From positions 3,227,097 through 3,291,096 of the forward strand of contig NZ_LT732535.1 in NCBI RefSeq assembly GCF_900156915.1: a stretch of 64,000 nt of DNA, given 5' to 3'. The translations under genes were made by a program, and so were the position numbers. Of the stretch, positions 17,583-26,814 are shown piece after piece. Each line of letters opens with the position of its first letter. Within the stretch, counting starts at the first letter, position 1. Origin of the DNA: Sediminibacillus massiliensis (lineage in GTDB: Bacteria; Bacillota; Bacilli; Bacillales; Amphibacillaceae). The notes beneath the pieces are model-generated. The model worked only from the letters and a program-made list of their open reading frames with translations. It was not told the DNA's origin and did not search any database.

Positions 17583-18599
17583 ATGGAATATCGTTATTTG
17601 GGGAAAACAGGTCTGCGGGTAAGTGAGCTTTGTCTGGGGACGATGACATTAGGTCGTGAAACAAGTGAAATGGACAGCTTCAGCATTTTAAACCGGTTTG
17701 TGGAAGAAGGCGGTAACTTTATTGATACTGCCGATGTCTATACCCGTGGTGCCTCCGAAGAAATTGTCGGTAAGTGGTTGAAGAACCAACGCCGCGATGA
17801 TTATGTTGTTGCCACAAAAGTTCGTTTTCCGATGGGGGAAGGACCGAACGATGTAGGTTTGAGCAGGAAACATATTATCTCCGGGGTGAAAGAGAGCTTG
17901 CATCGACTTGGAACTGATTATATCGATCTTTACCAGGTGCACGCATGGGACCCTCGCACACCTATAGAAGAAACACTAAGCACATTGCATGACCTTGTCC
18001 GTGAAGGCCTTGTCCGTTACATCGGAGCAAGCAACTTTAAAGGTTGGCAGCTTCAAAAAGCAATAGACATAAGCAAACATAAAGGTTGGGAACCATTTGT
18101 TTGCCTGCAGCCTCAATATAATTTGCTGTGCCGTGCAACCGAATATGAATTAATCGATGTTTGTGAAAATGAAGGCTTAGGAGTGATTCCTTGGAGTCCG
18201 CTGCGCGGTGGATGGCTGAGCGGAAAGTTTACACGCGACATGGTTAAGCCACCGGAAGATTCCCGTATATCTGTTGCGGAAGAAAAAGGGTACAGTGAGT
18301 CATGGACGAAGTACAATAACGATTATACATGGGATTTGTTAGATACCTTATATAGTGTTGCAGAAGAAGCAGGTAAAACACCGGCTCAAACTGCCATCAA
18401 TTGGGTTTTGAACAGCCGTGGTGTCACTGCTCCGATAATCGGTGCGCGTACAATGGAGCAGCTTGAAGCCAACTTGGCTTCTGCCGGATGGTCGTTATCC
18501 GAAGACCTGCGAGAACGCTTAAACAAAGCAAGTGAATTGTTTGTAAGCTATCCTTACGATATCGATGCCATCAATCAACGCACCAAGGGGAGGGAATAA
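17583..18599 (+). CDS. Aldo/keto reductase (Kv-beta/YhdN-like), copy 2
   Basis: 338 residues from ATG 17583, with TTAGGAGGAGTG upstream. Tetrad residues: Asp/Tyr in [14 protein letters not shown], Lys in VATKVRFP, His in YQVHAWD. The C-terminal cofactor region [22 protein letters not shown] is typical of AKR families 9-12. The sequence is clearly related to copy 1 but has diverged, so this is an old tandem duplication. It is the last gene of the 15.5-18.6 kb group; a terminator follows at 18802. Confidence 0.85.
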   Translation: MEYRYLGKTGLRVSELCLGTMTLGRETSEMDSFSILNRFVEEGGNFIDTADVYTRGASEEIVGKWLKNQRRDDYVVATKVRFPMGEGPNDVGLSRKHIISGVKESLHRLGTDYIDLYQVHAWDPRTPIEETLSTLHDLVREGLVRYIGASNFKGWQLQKAIDISKHKGWEPFVCLQPQYNLLCRATEYELIDVCENEGLGVIPWSPLRGGWLSGKFTRDMVKPPEDSRISVAEEKGYSESWTKYNNDYTWDLLDTLYSVAEEAGKTPAQTAINWVLNSRGVTAPIIGARTMEQLEANLASAGWSLSEDLRERLNKASELFVSYPYDIDAINQRTKGRE

Positions 18600-18801
18600 A
18601 AGGGAAGAGACTGGGGTGAAACTTTTACACTCAATTGACCGGACCTTACCGGAGGTTTTATGCACGCAGACAACTTTGTCCCCGGTCTCTTTATCCTCTT
18701 ACCTGGAAGATAGGTGTAATCCAAGCCGGTGAGGAATGATCGACATCCAGAGAGAAGGTATCCCTTAAGAGAAGTGAGAAGTATATCTTCCCAATAGGTA
18801 A

Positions 18802-18835
18802 AAGAAAGGAGACTATGTCTACCTTTCTTTTTTTT
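18802..18835 (+). terminator. Terminator between the AKR operon and the AraC gene
   Basis: AGAAAGGAGAC pairs with GTCTACCTTTCT (one bulged A) and is followed by a run of T. It lies about 200 bases past the AKR stop. Confidence 0.65.
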
Positions 18836-18880
18836 AGCATCCAATATAGATAGTTTTACAGGGCTCATGGCCGTTGAACT

Positions 18881-19759
18881 CTAGATTGTGCCGGTTCCCG
18901 GGTCTGTCTTACTTTTTCGATACTTTGCCGGTGTCGCGCCTGCGTACTTTTTAAAAGTGCGATAAAAATGAGGTGTGCTCTCGAAGCCGCTTAATTCGGC
19001 AATATAGACAATTGGATAGTCGGTACTACATAGTAACTCCTTTGCTCGAAAAGTCCTTCTTTTGTTCAGGTAAACATTAAAACCCATTCCGGTTATTTGC
19101 TTGAAAACCCGGCTTAAATGGGCCGGACTAACATGAGCTCTCTCCGCTAACAGGCTTAAAGACAAATTGCCTTGTAGATTACGATCCATATACGTGAAAA
19201 TCTCATTAATCCAGTAGCTGCTAAAATCTGTTTCCCTGAATTCATGCTCTGATTGTTTGATGCTGAACCGGGATAAAAAGAGCAATACTTGATGGGTGGT
19301 CAATATTGCTGCATGGATGGACCCCAGTTGTTTTTCGCTTAACTCGATTTGTATGGCATGGAGATAGTCTTCCATGATGGATTGGTTTTTATCTGGAAGT
19401 GATAGTTTATAGTGCTTGTTTCTCTTAATCTTCTCAATGATAGATAAGTAGGAAAAATTTTCATCGATAGAGGTTGTTTGGATCAAAGCAGGACTGAAAA
19501 AAATCACAGATGACATAATTAAATCATCATTATCAGGGGCGGTGTAATGAATGGTATCATTCGGAACGATGAATACGTCCCCTCTCCCCATTTCATAGAC
19601 AGTGTTATTAATGAAAAAGGTGCCCTTCCCTTTATGGACATAAATAATTTCATGAAAATCATGGATATGCGTTGGCAATTCCTTATACGGGTCCTTACTA
19701 TCCTTATATACAAATGAAAAAGAAAATGGAGAATCGGAATTTTTTTTCATTACTTTCAT
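18881..19759 (-). CDS. AraC-family regulator with cupin sensor domain
   Basis: 292 residues. ATG 19759 is chosen because AGGTG lies 7 bases upstream. The N-terminal half is an AraC-type cupin (HIHDFHEIIYVHKGKGTFFI, then YEMGRGDVFIVPNDTIHY), which usually binds a sugar. The C-terminal half has two helix-turn-helix units: GNLSLSLLAERAHVSPAHLSR, then the classic FESTPHFYRTFKKYAGATPAKYRK. It lies between the AKR operon and the fucose operon, divergent from the latter with 132 bases between starts. It probably activates the fucose genes, and perhaps also the AKR operon. Confidence 0.9.
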   Translation of the reverse strand: MKVMKKNSDSPFSFSFVYKDSKDPYKELPTHIHDFHEIIYVHKGKGTFFINNTVYEMGRGDVFIVPNDTIHYTAPDNDDLIMSSVIFFSPALIQTTSIDENFSYLSIIEKIKRNKHYKLSLPDKNQSIMEDYLHAIQIELSEKQLGSIHAAILTTHQVLLFLSRFSIKQSEHEFRETDFSSYWINEIFTYMDRNLQGNLSLSLLAERAHVSPAHLSRVFKQITGMGFNVYLNKRRTFRAKELLCSTDYPIVYIAELSGFESTPHFYRTFKKYAGATPAKYRKSKTDPGTGTI

Positions 19760-19891
19760 GATTATCACCTATCTTTACTTTATATCAAAAAATAGTATAA
19801 ACAAAGCAAAAAATGTCATTTTTATTTCCATTTATTATTGCTAATCTAAATGAAAGTGTTTTTTGAGGGAATTTTCGAAGGGGTGATTGTG

Positions 19892-20905
19892 ATGCGTTCG
19901 ATTATTTGTGAGCAACCGGGTGTCTTTAAGTGGGCAGAAGTGGAACTTCCCAAACCCAAAAAAGGCAATTCCATTGTCAATATCAAGCGAATTGGGATAT
20001 GTGGTACAGACCTTCACGCTTTTGCGGGAAACCAACCGTTCTTTGAATATCCGAGGAGACTTGGCCACGAACTTGCAGGTGTCGTGGATTCTACCGAAAA
20101 AACATCGTCTGCTCTGCAAAAAGGTGACCAAGTAGCCATTATCCCCTACATGGAATGCGGTGATTGTATGGTATGCAGAAAAGGTATGCCGAATTGTTGT
20201 GCGAATTTGCGGGTTTTAGGTGTTCACTTTGATGGCGGGATGTGCGAGCAAATTTCCGTGCCGGATGATCATCTTATCCAGACGAATGGATTAACATTGG
20301 ATGAAGCAGCCATCCTGGAGCCGTTAAGTATTGGGGCACATGCTGTCAGGCGGTCTGAACTGAAAGAAGGAGAAACTGTCCTGGTCGTTGGTGCCGGTCC
20401 GATTGGTTTAGGGGTCATGTCCATCGCCGAACAAAAAGGTGCGAAAGTAATCGCGATGGATATCAATGAAGAACGATTGCGTTTTTCCCGTGAATGGGCC
20501 AAAGCAGATGAGGTTGTTCATGCCAAACATAATCCAGTCGAACAATTAAAGGAGATAACAAACGGAGATATGCCTTCCATTGTGTTTGATGCGACAGGAA
20601 ACAGCAAATCGATGGAACAAACTTTCCATTATCCAGCTAACGGGGGCAAATTGGTCTATGTCGGACTAGTGAAGGATAACATCGCATTTGCTGATCCGCT
20701 TTTCCATGCAAAAGAACTTACATTGTTGGCAAGCAGAAATGCAACCAGAGCAGATTTTGAATTGGTAAAGGAAGCCATACAGGATGGGCGCATTAATGCT
20801 GATCGTTATATCACCCATCGGGCTGGTTTCGACGGCTTAATCGGTGAGTTTGAAAACTGGTTGAAACCAGAGAACGGAGTAGTCAAAGCAATGGTAGAAT
20901 TATAG
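19892..20905 (+). CDS. Zinc alcohol dehydrogenase (RspB/LgoD-like)
   Basis: 337 residues; ATG 19892 follows AAGGGGTGATTG. Medium-chain dehydrogenase: catalytic-zinc ligands in RIGICGTDLHAF (Cys) and RRLGHELAG (His/Glu), structural-zinc cluster C-x2-C-x2-C-x7-C in ECGDCMVCRKGMPNCC, and Rossmann motif VVGAGPIGLGVMSIA. The closest feel is the RspB/YjmD/L-galactonate-5-dehydrogenase branch, which oxidises aldonates. L-fuconate is the 6-deoxy analogue of L-galactonate, so this could act after the lactonase of the same operon. That assignment is inference. Confidence 0.75.
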   Translation: MRSIICEQPGVFKWAEVELPKPKKGNSIVNIKRIGICGTDLHAFAGNQPFFEYPRRLGHELAGVVDSTEKTSSALQKGDQVAIIPYMECGDCMVCRKGMPNCCANLRVLGVHFDGGMCEQISVPDDHLIQTNGLTLDEAAILEPLSIGAHAVRRSELKEGETVLVVGAGPIGLGVMSIAEQKGAKVIAMDINEERLRFSREWAKADEVVHAKHNPVEQLKEITNGDMPSIVFDATGNSKSMEQTFHYPANGGKLVYVGLVKDNIAFADPLFHAKELTLLASRNATRADFELVKEAIQDGRINADRYITHRAGFDGLIGEFENWLKPENGVVKAMVEL

Positions 20906-20923
20906 GAAGCGAGGATGAGAAAT

Positions 20924-21355
20924 ATGTTAAAAGGAATTCCGCCAATCCTTTCCCCTGAGTTATTAAAAGTATTGATGGAAATGGGACACGGGGACGAAAT
21001 AGTGCTTGCCGATGCCAATTTTCCGGCAGCCAGTCATGGCAACCAAGTTATCCGCTGTGATGGCCACGGCACAACAAAACTATTAGAAGCCATTTTGCAA
21101 CTATTTCCGCTGGACACCTATACGGAGAAGCCCGTTGCATTAATGGAAGTGGTACAAGGAGACCCTGTAGAAACACCAATCTGGGAAGAGTACGAATCCA
21201 CTATATTAAGGCAGACTTCTTTAAACAGCCCTTTTGCCTATGAAGAAAGATTTTCCTTTTATGAACGAGCGAAACTCGCCTATGCGGTTGTCGCGACAGG
21301 TGAAAAAGCACTTTATGCAAATATTATCCTCAAGAAAGGGGTAATTGCAGAATAA
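20924..21355 (+). CDS. fucU: L-fucose mutarotase (FucU/RbsD family)
   Basis: 143 residues. ATG 20924 gives the normal family start MLKGIPPILSPELLKVLMEM; an upstream ATG at 20915 is also possible. RbsD/FucU signatures: GHGDEIVLADANFPA (catalytic His of GHGD), then a conserved EEYESTI followed by an aromatic-rich FAYEERFSFYERAKLAYAVV. The length suits FucU better than RbsD. The enzyme interconverts alpha and beta anomers of L-fucose, giving the beta form used by dehydrogenases. It sits 18 bases after the zinc dehydrogenase and just before the lactonase. Confidence 0.85.
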   Translation: MLKGIPPILSPELLKVLMEMGHGDEIVLADANFPAASHGNQVIRCDGHGTTKLLEAILQLFPLDTYTEKPVALMEVVQGDPVETPIWEEYESTILRQTSLNSPFAYEERFSFYERAKLAYAVVATGEKALYANIILKKGVIAE

Positions 21356-21371
21356 ATGGGGAGGGATTGGT

Positions 21372-22205
21372 ATGCGTATCGATGCGCATCAGCATTATTG
21401 GAAAATCAGTAGAGGAGACTACGGATGGATTACACCGGAAGTGCCTGTGCTTTACCGTGATTTCCTGGAAGAGGATCTTGCTCCTTTTTTAAAGAAATGT
21501 GATATAGACAAAACGATTGTGGTGCAAGCTGCTCCAACGGCGGAAGAAACAAATTTCCTCCTTTCCCTGAGCGATCAAACGGATTCTATTATTGGCGTGG
21601 TAGGCTGGATTGACTTGGAAAATCCCGCTTATAAAGAACAGTTAGAGATGTTAAGAAAGCATCCTAAGTTTGTCGGCATTCGTATCATGATCCAAGATAT
21701 GGAAGATGAAAATGTCATCTTAGAACCTGATTTTTCGAAAGCGTTGTCACACTTAGGGGAGTTGGACATACCGGTTGACCTTTTAGTTCTTTCCAGTCAA
21801 CTTACTGCCGTTTGCGAAATGTTAAACAAAGTTCGGTTAAGAGGGGTCATAGACCATCTTGCTAAACCGGAAATCGCACAAGGCAAGTTAGAACCGTGGA
21901 AAAAGCACATGGAAGAAATTGCGAGCCATCCAACCATCTACTGTAAGTTGTCTGGGATGGTCACAGAAGCTAACCATCATAACTGGAAAAAGGAAGAGTT
22001 TATTCCTTATGTGCATCATATTATGCATTGTTTTGGGATGGACAGAGTGATGTATGGGAGCGATTGGCCTGTTTGTTTATTATCAGGCAGTTATGAAGAA
22101 GTCTACAATCTACTACATCAAACCCTTCCTGAAGATATTTCCAAAGAAGAGAAAGCACGGTTGTATGGGGGAAATGCACTAGAATTTTATAAGCTTGGCA
22201 GATAG
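21372..22205 (+). CDS. L-fuconolactonase-like amidohydrolase
   Basis: 277 residues from ATG 21372 with GGGAGGG upstream. COG3618-type metal hydrolase: N-terminal IDAHQHYWK (metal His-x-His), then TIVVQAAPTAEETNFLL, a central RGVIDHLAKP with its metal-site His, and YGSDWPVC near residue 232 with the catalytic Asp. Members open L-fuconolactone or L-rhamnono-lactone. Here it lies between FucU and an L-galactose/fucose dehydrogenase-type AKR, so L-fuconolactone is the natural substrate. Cytoplasmic. Confidence 0.85.
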   Translation: MRIDAHQHYWKISRGDYGWITPEVPVLYRDFLEEDLAPFLKKCDIDKTIVVQAAPTAEETNFLLSLSDQTDSIIGVVGWIDLENPAYKEQLEMLRKHPKFVGIRIMIQDMEDENVILEPDFSKALSHLGELDIPVDLLVLSSQLTAVCEMLNKVRLRGVIDHLAKPEIAQGKLEPWKKHMEEIASHPTIYCKLSGMVTEANHHNWKKEEFIPYVHHIMHCFGMDRVMYGSDWPVCLLSGSYEEVYNLLHQTLPEDISKEEKARLYGGNALEFYKLGR

Positions 22206-22217
22206 AGGAGGAAGAAG

Positions 22218-23147
22218 ATGAAATACAGGAAACTCGGGGAAACTGGACTGGATGTATCCGTGCTTAGCTATGGAGCCTCTTCACTGGGATCTGTTTTTAG
22301 GGAAATTAATGAAGCGGAAGGCATCAAATCTGTGCATGCAGCCGTTGATCAGGGGATCAACCTAATTGATGTTTCTCCTTATTATGGATTAACAAAAGCG
22401 GAAACTGTTTTAGGAAAGGCTTTGGTCGATATTCCGCGGGACAAGTATTTTCTTTCTACTAAGGCAGGGAGGTATGGAGAGACAGAGTTTGATTTTTCTA
22501 AGCAAAAAATTAAGCGAAGCTTGGAGGAAAGCCTCCAGCGTCTTGGTACTGACTATTTGGATATTTTATATCTTCATGACATAGAGTTCGGTTCTTATGA
22601 GCAAGTGATGGGGGAAGGAATACCTGCATTGGAAGAATTGAAAAAACAAGGGAAAATCCGTTTTTATGGGGTGTCTGGTTTGCCGCTGACCATTTTTGAA
22701 AAAGTCCTTGAAACCGCACACTTAGATGTGATTCTATCCTATTGCCATTATTCTTTGAATGATACATCTCTTTTATCTCTTGTTCCTATGCTGCAACAAA
22801 AAAAGACAGGATTGGTGAACGCCTCCCCATTGTCGATGGGATTGTTAAGTTCCCGTCCAGTCGCCGGTTGGCATCCGGCAGATGAAGAAATCAAGCTTGC
22901 TTGTCAAAAAGCCGCGGCTTTTTGTGAAAGTAACGGGGAAAATCTGGCGAAGCTGGCTATTCAGTTTTCAGTCCGGAATGATTGCATTCCTACTACTTTA
23001 GTTAGTACGGCAAGTGAGCGGAACATCATCAAAAACATTGAATGGACAGAAGAACCAATAAATGAAGAACTGTTGGAAGCAGTGCTTGATATCCTGCAAC
23101 CCATTCACAACAAAACATGGACAAGCGGGATAATGGCCTGGAATTAA
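22218..23147 (+). CDS. Aldo/keto reductase, L-fucose/L-galactose 1-dehydrogenase type
   Basis: 309 residues from ATG 22218 after AGAGGAGG. AKR tetrad: Asp/Tyr in LIDVSPYYGLTKAE, Lys in STKAGRYG, His in DILYLHDIEFG. This group (L-galactose dehydrogenase, D-threo-aldose 1-dehydrogenase) oxidises C1 of 6-deoxy or L-sugars to lactones. It would supply L-fuconolactone to the amidohydrolase directly upstream. It is only distantly related to the two AKRs at 16.5-18.6 kb. Same operon, 12 bases after the lactonase. Confidence 0.8.
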   Translation: MKYRKLGETGLDVSVLSYGASSLGSVFREINEAEGIKSVHAAVDQGINLIDVSPYYGLTKAETVLGKALVDIPRDKYFLSTKAGRYGETEFDFSKQKIKRSLEESLQRLGTDYLDILYLHDIEFGSYEQVMGEGIPALEELKKQGKIRFYGVSGLPLTIFEKVLETAHLDVILSYCHYSLNDTSLLSLVPMLQQKKTGLVNASPLSMGLLSSRPVAGWHPADEEIKLACQKAAAFCESNGENLAKLAIQFSVRNDCIPTTLVSTASERNIIKNIEWTEEPINEELLEAVLDILQPIHNKTWTSGIMAWN

Positions 23148-23212
23148 ATAGGATGAAAAGGTAAGAGCCAGAAGGAGTGTGGAATGGATATAAAATCAAA
23201 GGAGGAAGTTGG

Positions 23213-24691
23213 ATGAAAGTTCAACAAGCTAAAGATTATCTAAACGAAATTTCCCGAGTGATTGAAAAAGGAAAATTTAAGGATAATTGGGAATCTCTTT
23301 CGGATTATAAGTTGGCTGACTGGTATCGCGATGCAAAGTTCGGAATCTTCATCCATTGGGGAGTATATGCGGTTCCGGCATTTGGCAACGAGTGGTATCC
23401 GAGAAATATGTATATACAGGGGTCGAAAGAGTATGAACACCATTTAAAAACTTATGGCAGTCATAAGGAGTTTGGTTACAAGGACTTTATACCGATGTTC
23501 AAAGCAGAATGTTTTAATGCGGAGGAATGGGCCGAACTTTTTAAAGCGGCTGGCGCCCGTTATGTGATGCCTGTGGCTGAACATCATGATGGGTTCCAAA
23601 TGTATAAGAGTGAGATCTCTCGTTTTAATGCTTATGAAATGGGACCGAAACGGGATGTTATAGGCGAATTGAAAACGGCATTAGAGAAAAGGGACCTTTC
23701 ATTATGCACCTCTACTCACCGGATTGAACATTGGTTTTTTATGGGACATGGAAAAGAATTTGAAAGTGATATCAAAGAACCGCTCGAGAGAGGAGACTTG
23801 TATTGGCCGGCTATGCCGGAATTCCATCACCACGATTTATACAGTCCTTCTCCGTCACAGGAGTTTCTGGAAGACTGGTTGATTCGCACCTGTGAAATCG
23901 TCGATCGTTATCGTCCTAAAATCATGTATTTTGACTGGTGGATTCAGCACCATGCTGTTAAGCCCTATTTGAAGAAATTTGCTGCATACTATTACAACCG
24001 GGCGGAAGAATGGGGAATCGATGTGGCCATTAACTATAAACATGACGCCTTTATGTTCGGCTCGGCGGTGGTAGATATAGAAAGAGGCCAGTTCTCCGAA
24101 CAGAAGCCTTATTTCTGGCAAACAGACACAGCTGTAGCCAAAAATTCCTGGTGTTATACAGAAAATAATCACTATAAAACCGCCCAAGAAATCATTTGTG
24201 ACCTCGTCGATATTGTAAGCAAAAATGGCAGTTTATTATTGAATATCGGGCCTAAAGCGGATGGCACGATACCGGAAGAAGATAAGGCAATCTTGTTAGA
24301 AATCGGCAGCTGGTTAAAAGTGAACGGGGAAGCTATCTATGATAGTAAAGTATGGCGAAAATCTGGAGAAGGACCAACCCAAATCGAAGAAGGGCAGTTC
24401 ACTGACAGTGAATCAAAAGTGTTTACTTCAGAAGATATTCGCTTCACCGTAAATGGATCATATTTATATGCAACCATATTGAAATTTCCGGAAGACGGGA
24501 AAGTCACGATTCAGTCCCTTGCTGAGCAAGACGCCTCTAAACTTCCTCATTTTCACGGCATCATTAAAGATGTGTCGGTACTGGGATTCGATGAAAAACC
24601 GGCTTGGGAAAGAACTGAAAAAGGGTTGGAGATTGCTGCAAGTCAAGTTAGCAGTGATAAGCCGGTGGTTTTTAAGCTATTAATTGATTAA
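23213..24691 (+). CDS. GH29 alpha-L-fucosidase, cytoplasmic
   Basis: 492 residues from ATG 23213 after AAAGGAGG. GH29 landmarks: DWYRDAKFGIFIHWGVYAVPAFGNEWYPRNMY near the N-terminus (positions 31-62), EHHDGFQMY, and the nucleophile Asp in KIMYFDWWIQ at about residue 240. NGSLLLNIGPKADGTIPEED closes the catalytic barrel and a C-terminal beta domain follows. There is no signal peptide, so the substrate must be an imported fucosylated oligosaccharide. It is the last gene of the operon; no transporter for the substrate is present in this window. Confidence 0.9.
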   Translation: MKVQQAKDYLNEISRVIEKGKFKDNWESLSDYKLADWYRDAKFGIFIHWGVYAVPAFGNEWYPRNMYIQGSKEYEHHLKTYGSHKEFGYKDFIPMFKAECFNAEEWAELFKAAGARYVMPVAEHHDGFQMYKSEISRFNAYEMGPKRDVIGELKTALEKRDLSLCTSTHRIEHWFFMGHGKEFESDIKEPLERGDLYWPAMPEFHHHDLYSPSPSQEFLEDWLIRTCEIVDRYRPKIMYFDWWIQHHAVKPYLKKFAAYYYNRAEEWGIDVAINYKHDAFMFGSAVVDIERGQFSEQKPYFWQTDTAVAKNSWCYTENNHYKTAQEIICDLVDIVSKNGSLLLNIGPKADGTIPEEDKAILLEIGSWLKVNGEAIYDSKVWRKSGEGPTQIEEGQFTDSESKVFTSEDIRFTVNGSYLYATILKFPEDGKVTIQSLAEQDASKLPHFHGIIKDVSVLGFDEKPAWERTEKGLEIAASQVSSDKPVVFKLLID

Positions 24692-24833
24692 AGGATAAAA
24701 ATGGGCGGATTGGACGCTTGAGATAATTTCGATAACAAGATTAACTGTCTCGCGAAGTAAATCATTTCCCGTAAATAGACGAAACCGAAGATGCCATTTC
24801 ACTAACTGAAAGGCTAAGGCATGTTTACAAAGA

Positions 24834-24881
24834 AAAAAAGAAGCCAGCCTCCACAATAGGTGGAGACCAACTTCTTTTTTT
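24834..24881. terminator. Bidirectional terminator
   Basis: A hairpin AAGAAGCCAGCCTCCACC-type stem with T or A runs on both sides (imperfect in the middle), between the convergent fucosidase and betaine-binding genes. Confidence 0.8.
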
Positions 24882-24898
24882 CTTTAATTATCCTGTTA

Positions 24899-25792
24899 TT
24901 ATTTTACCCACTCATCAATTAATGCTTGGTTCTCTTCGACCCATTTCTCGGCTCCGTCAAGCGGGTCTTCGGAGCCTTCCACATACTCAATAAGCTCTCC
25001 GATTTGTTGATCATCCATCTTCCAATTCTTAAACCATTCGCTTACTTCGGGATAATCTTCTTCAAATCCTTGTCTTGTAGCATGGTGGATTTTTTCGGTG
25101 CCGCCATATGTTTTCTGTGGATCTTCCAGGAATTTCAAATCGTATTTGGAGAATACCCAGTGTGGGCTCCAAAGTGGTGCCACGATGGGTTCTTCATTAC
25201 TTATTGCATTTCCGATTTCAGTTAACATTGCAGATTCAGAGCTTGGCAGCAGTTCGAATTCAAGATCATAATCCTTGATTAACTGCTCCGTTACCTCCAT
25301 TGTCCCTGCGCCTGGGTTGAATCCGACGATTTCGCTATCGAACATTTCTTTATGTTCATTTAAGTCTTCTACGCTATCAACCTCTTCTACATAAGAGGGC
25401 ACGACAAGTCCTACTTTTGCATTATCGTACCAGGTAGCATCTGAAAAATTGACTGTATCTTGGTATTTATCCAAATAATTTGCATCCTGTACCGGCAGCC
25501 ATATTTCCAAACTAGCATCCAGCTCGCCGCTTTCCAATGCTTTCATTGTACTACCCATGTTCAGATTGCTTAACTTCACGTTGTAATCGTTATTTTCTAA
25601 AATCACTTTCCACATATTTGTTACGGCAACATTCTCAGCCCAGTTAATTTGACCAATTGTTATTTCTGTACCACTTTGATCTGAATTTTTTTGGTCGCTG
25701 GTTGTTTCTCCATTGCTGTTTCCGCATGCTGCCAGTACACCAACCATTACAACCGTTAAAATAACGCTAAGTCTTTTTTTCCACTTGTCCAT
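24899..25792 (-). CDS. Glycine betaine/proline-betaine-binding lipoprotein (OpuAC-like)
   Basis: 297 residues from ATG 25792. Lipoprotein signal: basic start, hydrophobic stretch and lipobox LAAC with Cys near 23, followed by a Ser/Asn/Thr-rich linker. The mature part is an OpuAC domain: INWAENVAVTNMWKVILE, LDASLEIWLP, then KVGLVVPSYV and APLWSPHWVF. Aromatic residues of this kind form the betaine cage. No ATPase or permease gene is beside it, so it must serve a transporter encoded elsewhere. Proximity to gbsR-gbsA-betA suggests recruitment of choline or betaine for osmoprotection. Confidence 0.85.
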   Translation of the reverse strand: MDKWKKRLSVILTVVMVGVLAACGNSNGETTSDQKNSDQSGTEITIGQINWAENVAVTNMWKVILENNDYNVKLSNLNMGSTMKALESGELDASLEIWLPVQDANYLDKYQDTVNFSDATWYDNAKVGLVVPSYVEEVDSVEDLNEHKEMFDSEIVGFNPGAGTMEVTEQLIKDYDLEFELLPSSESAMLTEIGNAISNEEPIVAPLWSPHWVFSKYDLKFLEDPQKTYGGTEKIHHATRQGFEEDYPEVSEWFKNWKMDDQQIGELIEYVEGSEDPLDGAEKWVEENQALIDEWVK

Positions 25793-25978
25793 GTTGAAAA
25801 ACTCCCTTTGCTTTTTGTATATACATTCCTATACACTTTAAAAATTAAATGTATTAAGAATTTATTTAACGATGATGCATGACGAAACCTTCCCTTTATT
25901 TAATAAAGAGAGTGTGGCATCGGTAGAGCCAGGTAGTTTATAGCTTTTCTATAGACTACCTGATCATTTCTTGTTACC

Positions 25979-26530
25979 TTACTCTTTTTGATCTTTCGGT
26001 AAGAATTCGAAAATCTTGCCGCTTCGTATACTTTCCACTAAATCATCCAACCAGTGGTAGTATGTTTTGGATTCTTCCAACTGGTCATAGTATTTCTTTG
26101 CTTTTGCAACAATTTCCGGTGTACTGCTGGAATCTTTTACGACATCTATGAAATCTTTTTGTGCTTCTTCAATTGCCTCTAAATTCATTTTCACTTCACG
26201 TTCCCACATTAGACAGTAGAACGTCATAAAGGAACGGAAGAAATTTTTCTCAGCTACATAAGTATGTTTCCTGGAACCGCGTGTAAATGTCTTTTTCACC
26301 ATTTCTATTTCTTGAAGCCTGCGGACGCTGGTGCTCATGCTCGGTTTACTCATCCCAAGCTCTGTACGCATCTCATCAAGCGTCATCTGGTCTTCAAAGT
26401 ACATTGTGGCATATAAATTTGCAGCGGCTGGTGTTACCCCGTATAAGTCCATCGTTTCTGCAATAGCGCTAATGACTTTATCTTTGGCTTCTTCTATCCT
26501 GAGGCTCGGTCTTTCAGTAGGTTCACTCAT
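25979..26530 (-). CDS. gbsR: GbsR-type choline-responsive repressor
   Basis: 183 residues from ATG 26530, after AGGAGCG. GbsR/MarR-like: an N-terminal helix region (AETMDLYGVTPAAANLYATMYF), the winged helix LDEMRTELGMSKPSMSTSVRRL with wing TRGSRKHTYVAE, then an aromatic-rich C-terminal inducer region (SKTYYHWLDDLVESI). In B. subtilis GbsR represses gbsAB and opuB and is released by choline. It is divergent from gbsA, with a 285-base regulatory region containing inverted repeats. Confidence 0.9.
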   Translation of the reverse strand: MSEPTERPSLRIEEAKDKVISAIAETMDLYGVTPAAANLYATMYFEDQMTLDEMRTELGMSKPSMSTSVRRLQEIEMVKKTFTRGSRKHTYVAEKNFFRSFMTFYCLMWEREVKMNLEAIEEAQKDFIDVVKDSSSTPEIVAKAKKYYDQLEESKTYYHWLDDLVESIRSGKIFEFLPKDQKE

Positions 26531-26725
26531 AGGGTCGCTCCTTTTATGAAAAGTAAACTCGATTAAAAACTTATCAAATGTTCTTTACGAATTTATCATA
26601 ACGTGTTCAGATAGAATGTCAAATGGAAATTGGCCCTCTGAAAAGGCTCGAATAGCTGTCACCCTTATCACCATAACCATTAAGCCTTCTTTTAATTCTT
26701 CTTATTAATAAGATTTCAATTTAGT

Positions 26726-26790
26726 TTGACAGTCTTAAAAAGACATGTTAGTGTTTAGAACGTTAAATAAATTTTTAATAAACTTAACAC
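26726..26790 (+). promoter_or_regulatory. gbsA promoter and possible GbsR operator
   Basis: TTGACA at 26726-26731, then a 17-base spacer and a weak -10 (TAGTGT at 26749). Inverted repeats follow: GTCTT/AAGAC inside the spacer and GTTAA...TTAAC at about 26762-26787, between the promoter and ATG 26815, where a repressor would block transcription. Confidence 0.4.
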
Positions 26791-26814
26791 TCTTAGAAAT
26801 TGGAGTTGATAAAT

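Noticed and set aside
25930-25970. Imperfect inverted repeat after gbsR (GGTAGT...ACTACC)
   Set aside because: No T run on either strand; could be a weak hairpin but not a supported terminator or operator.
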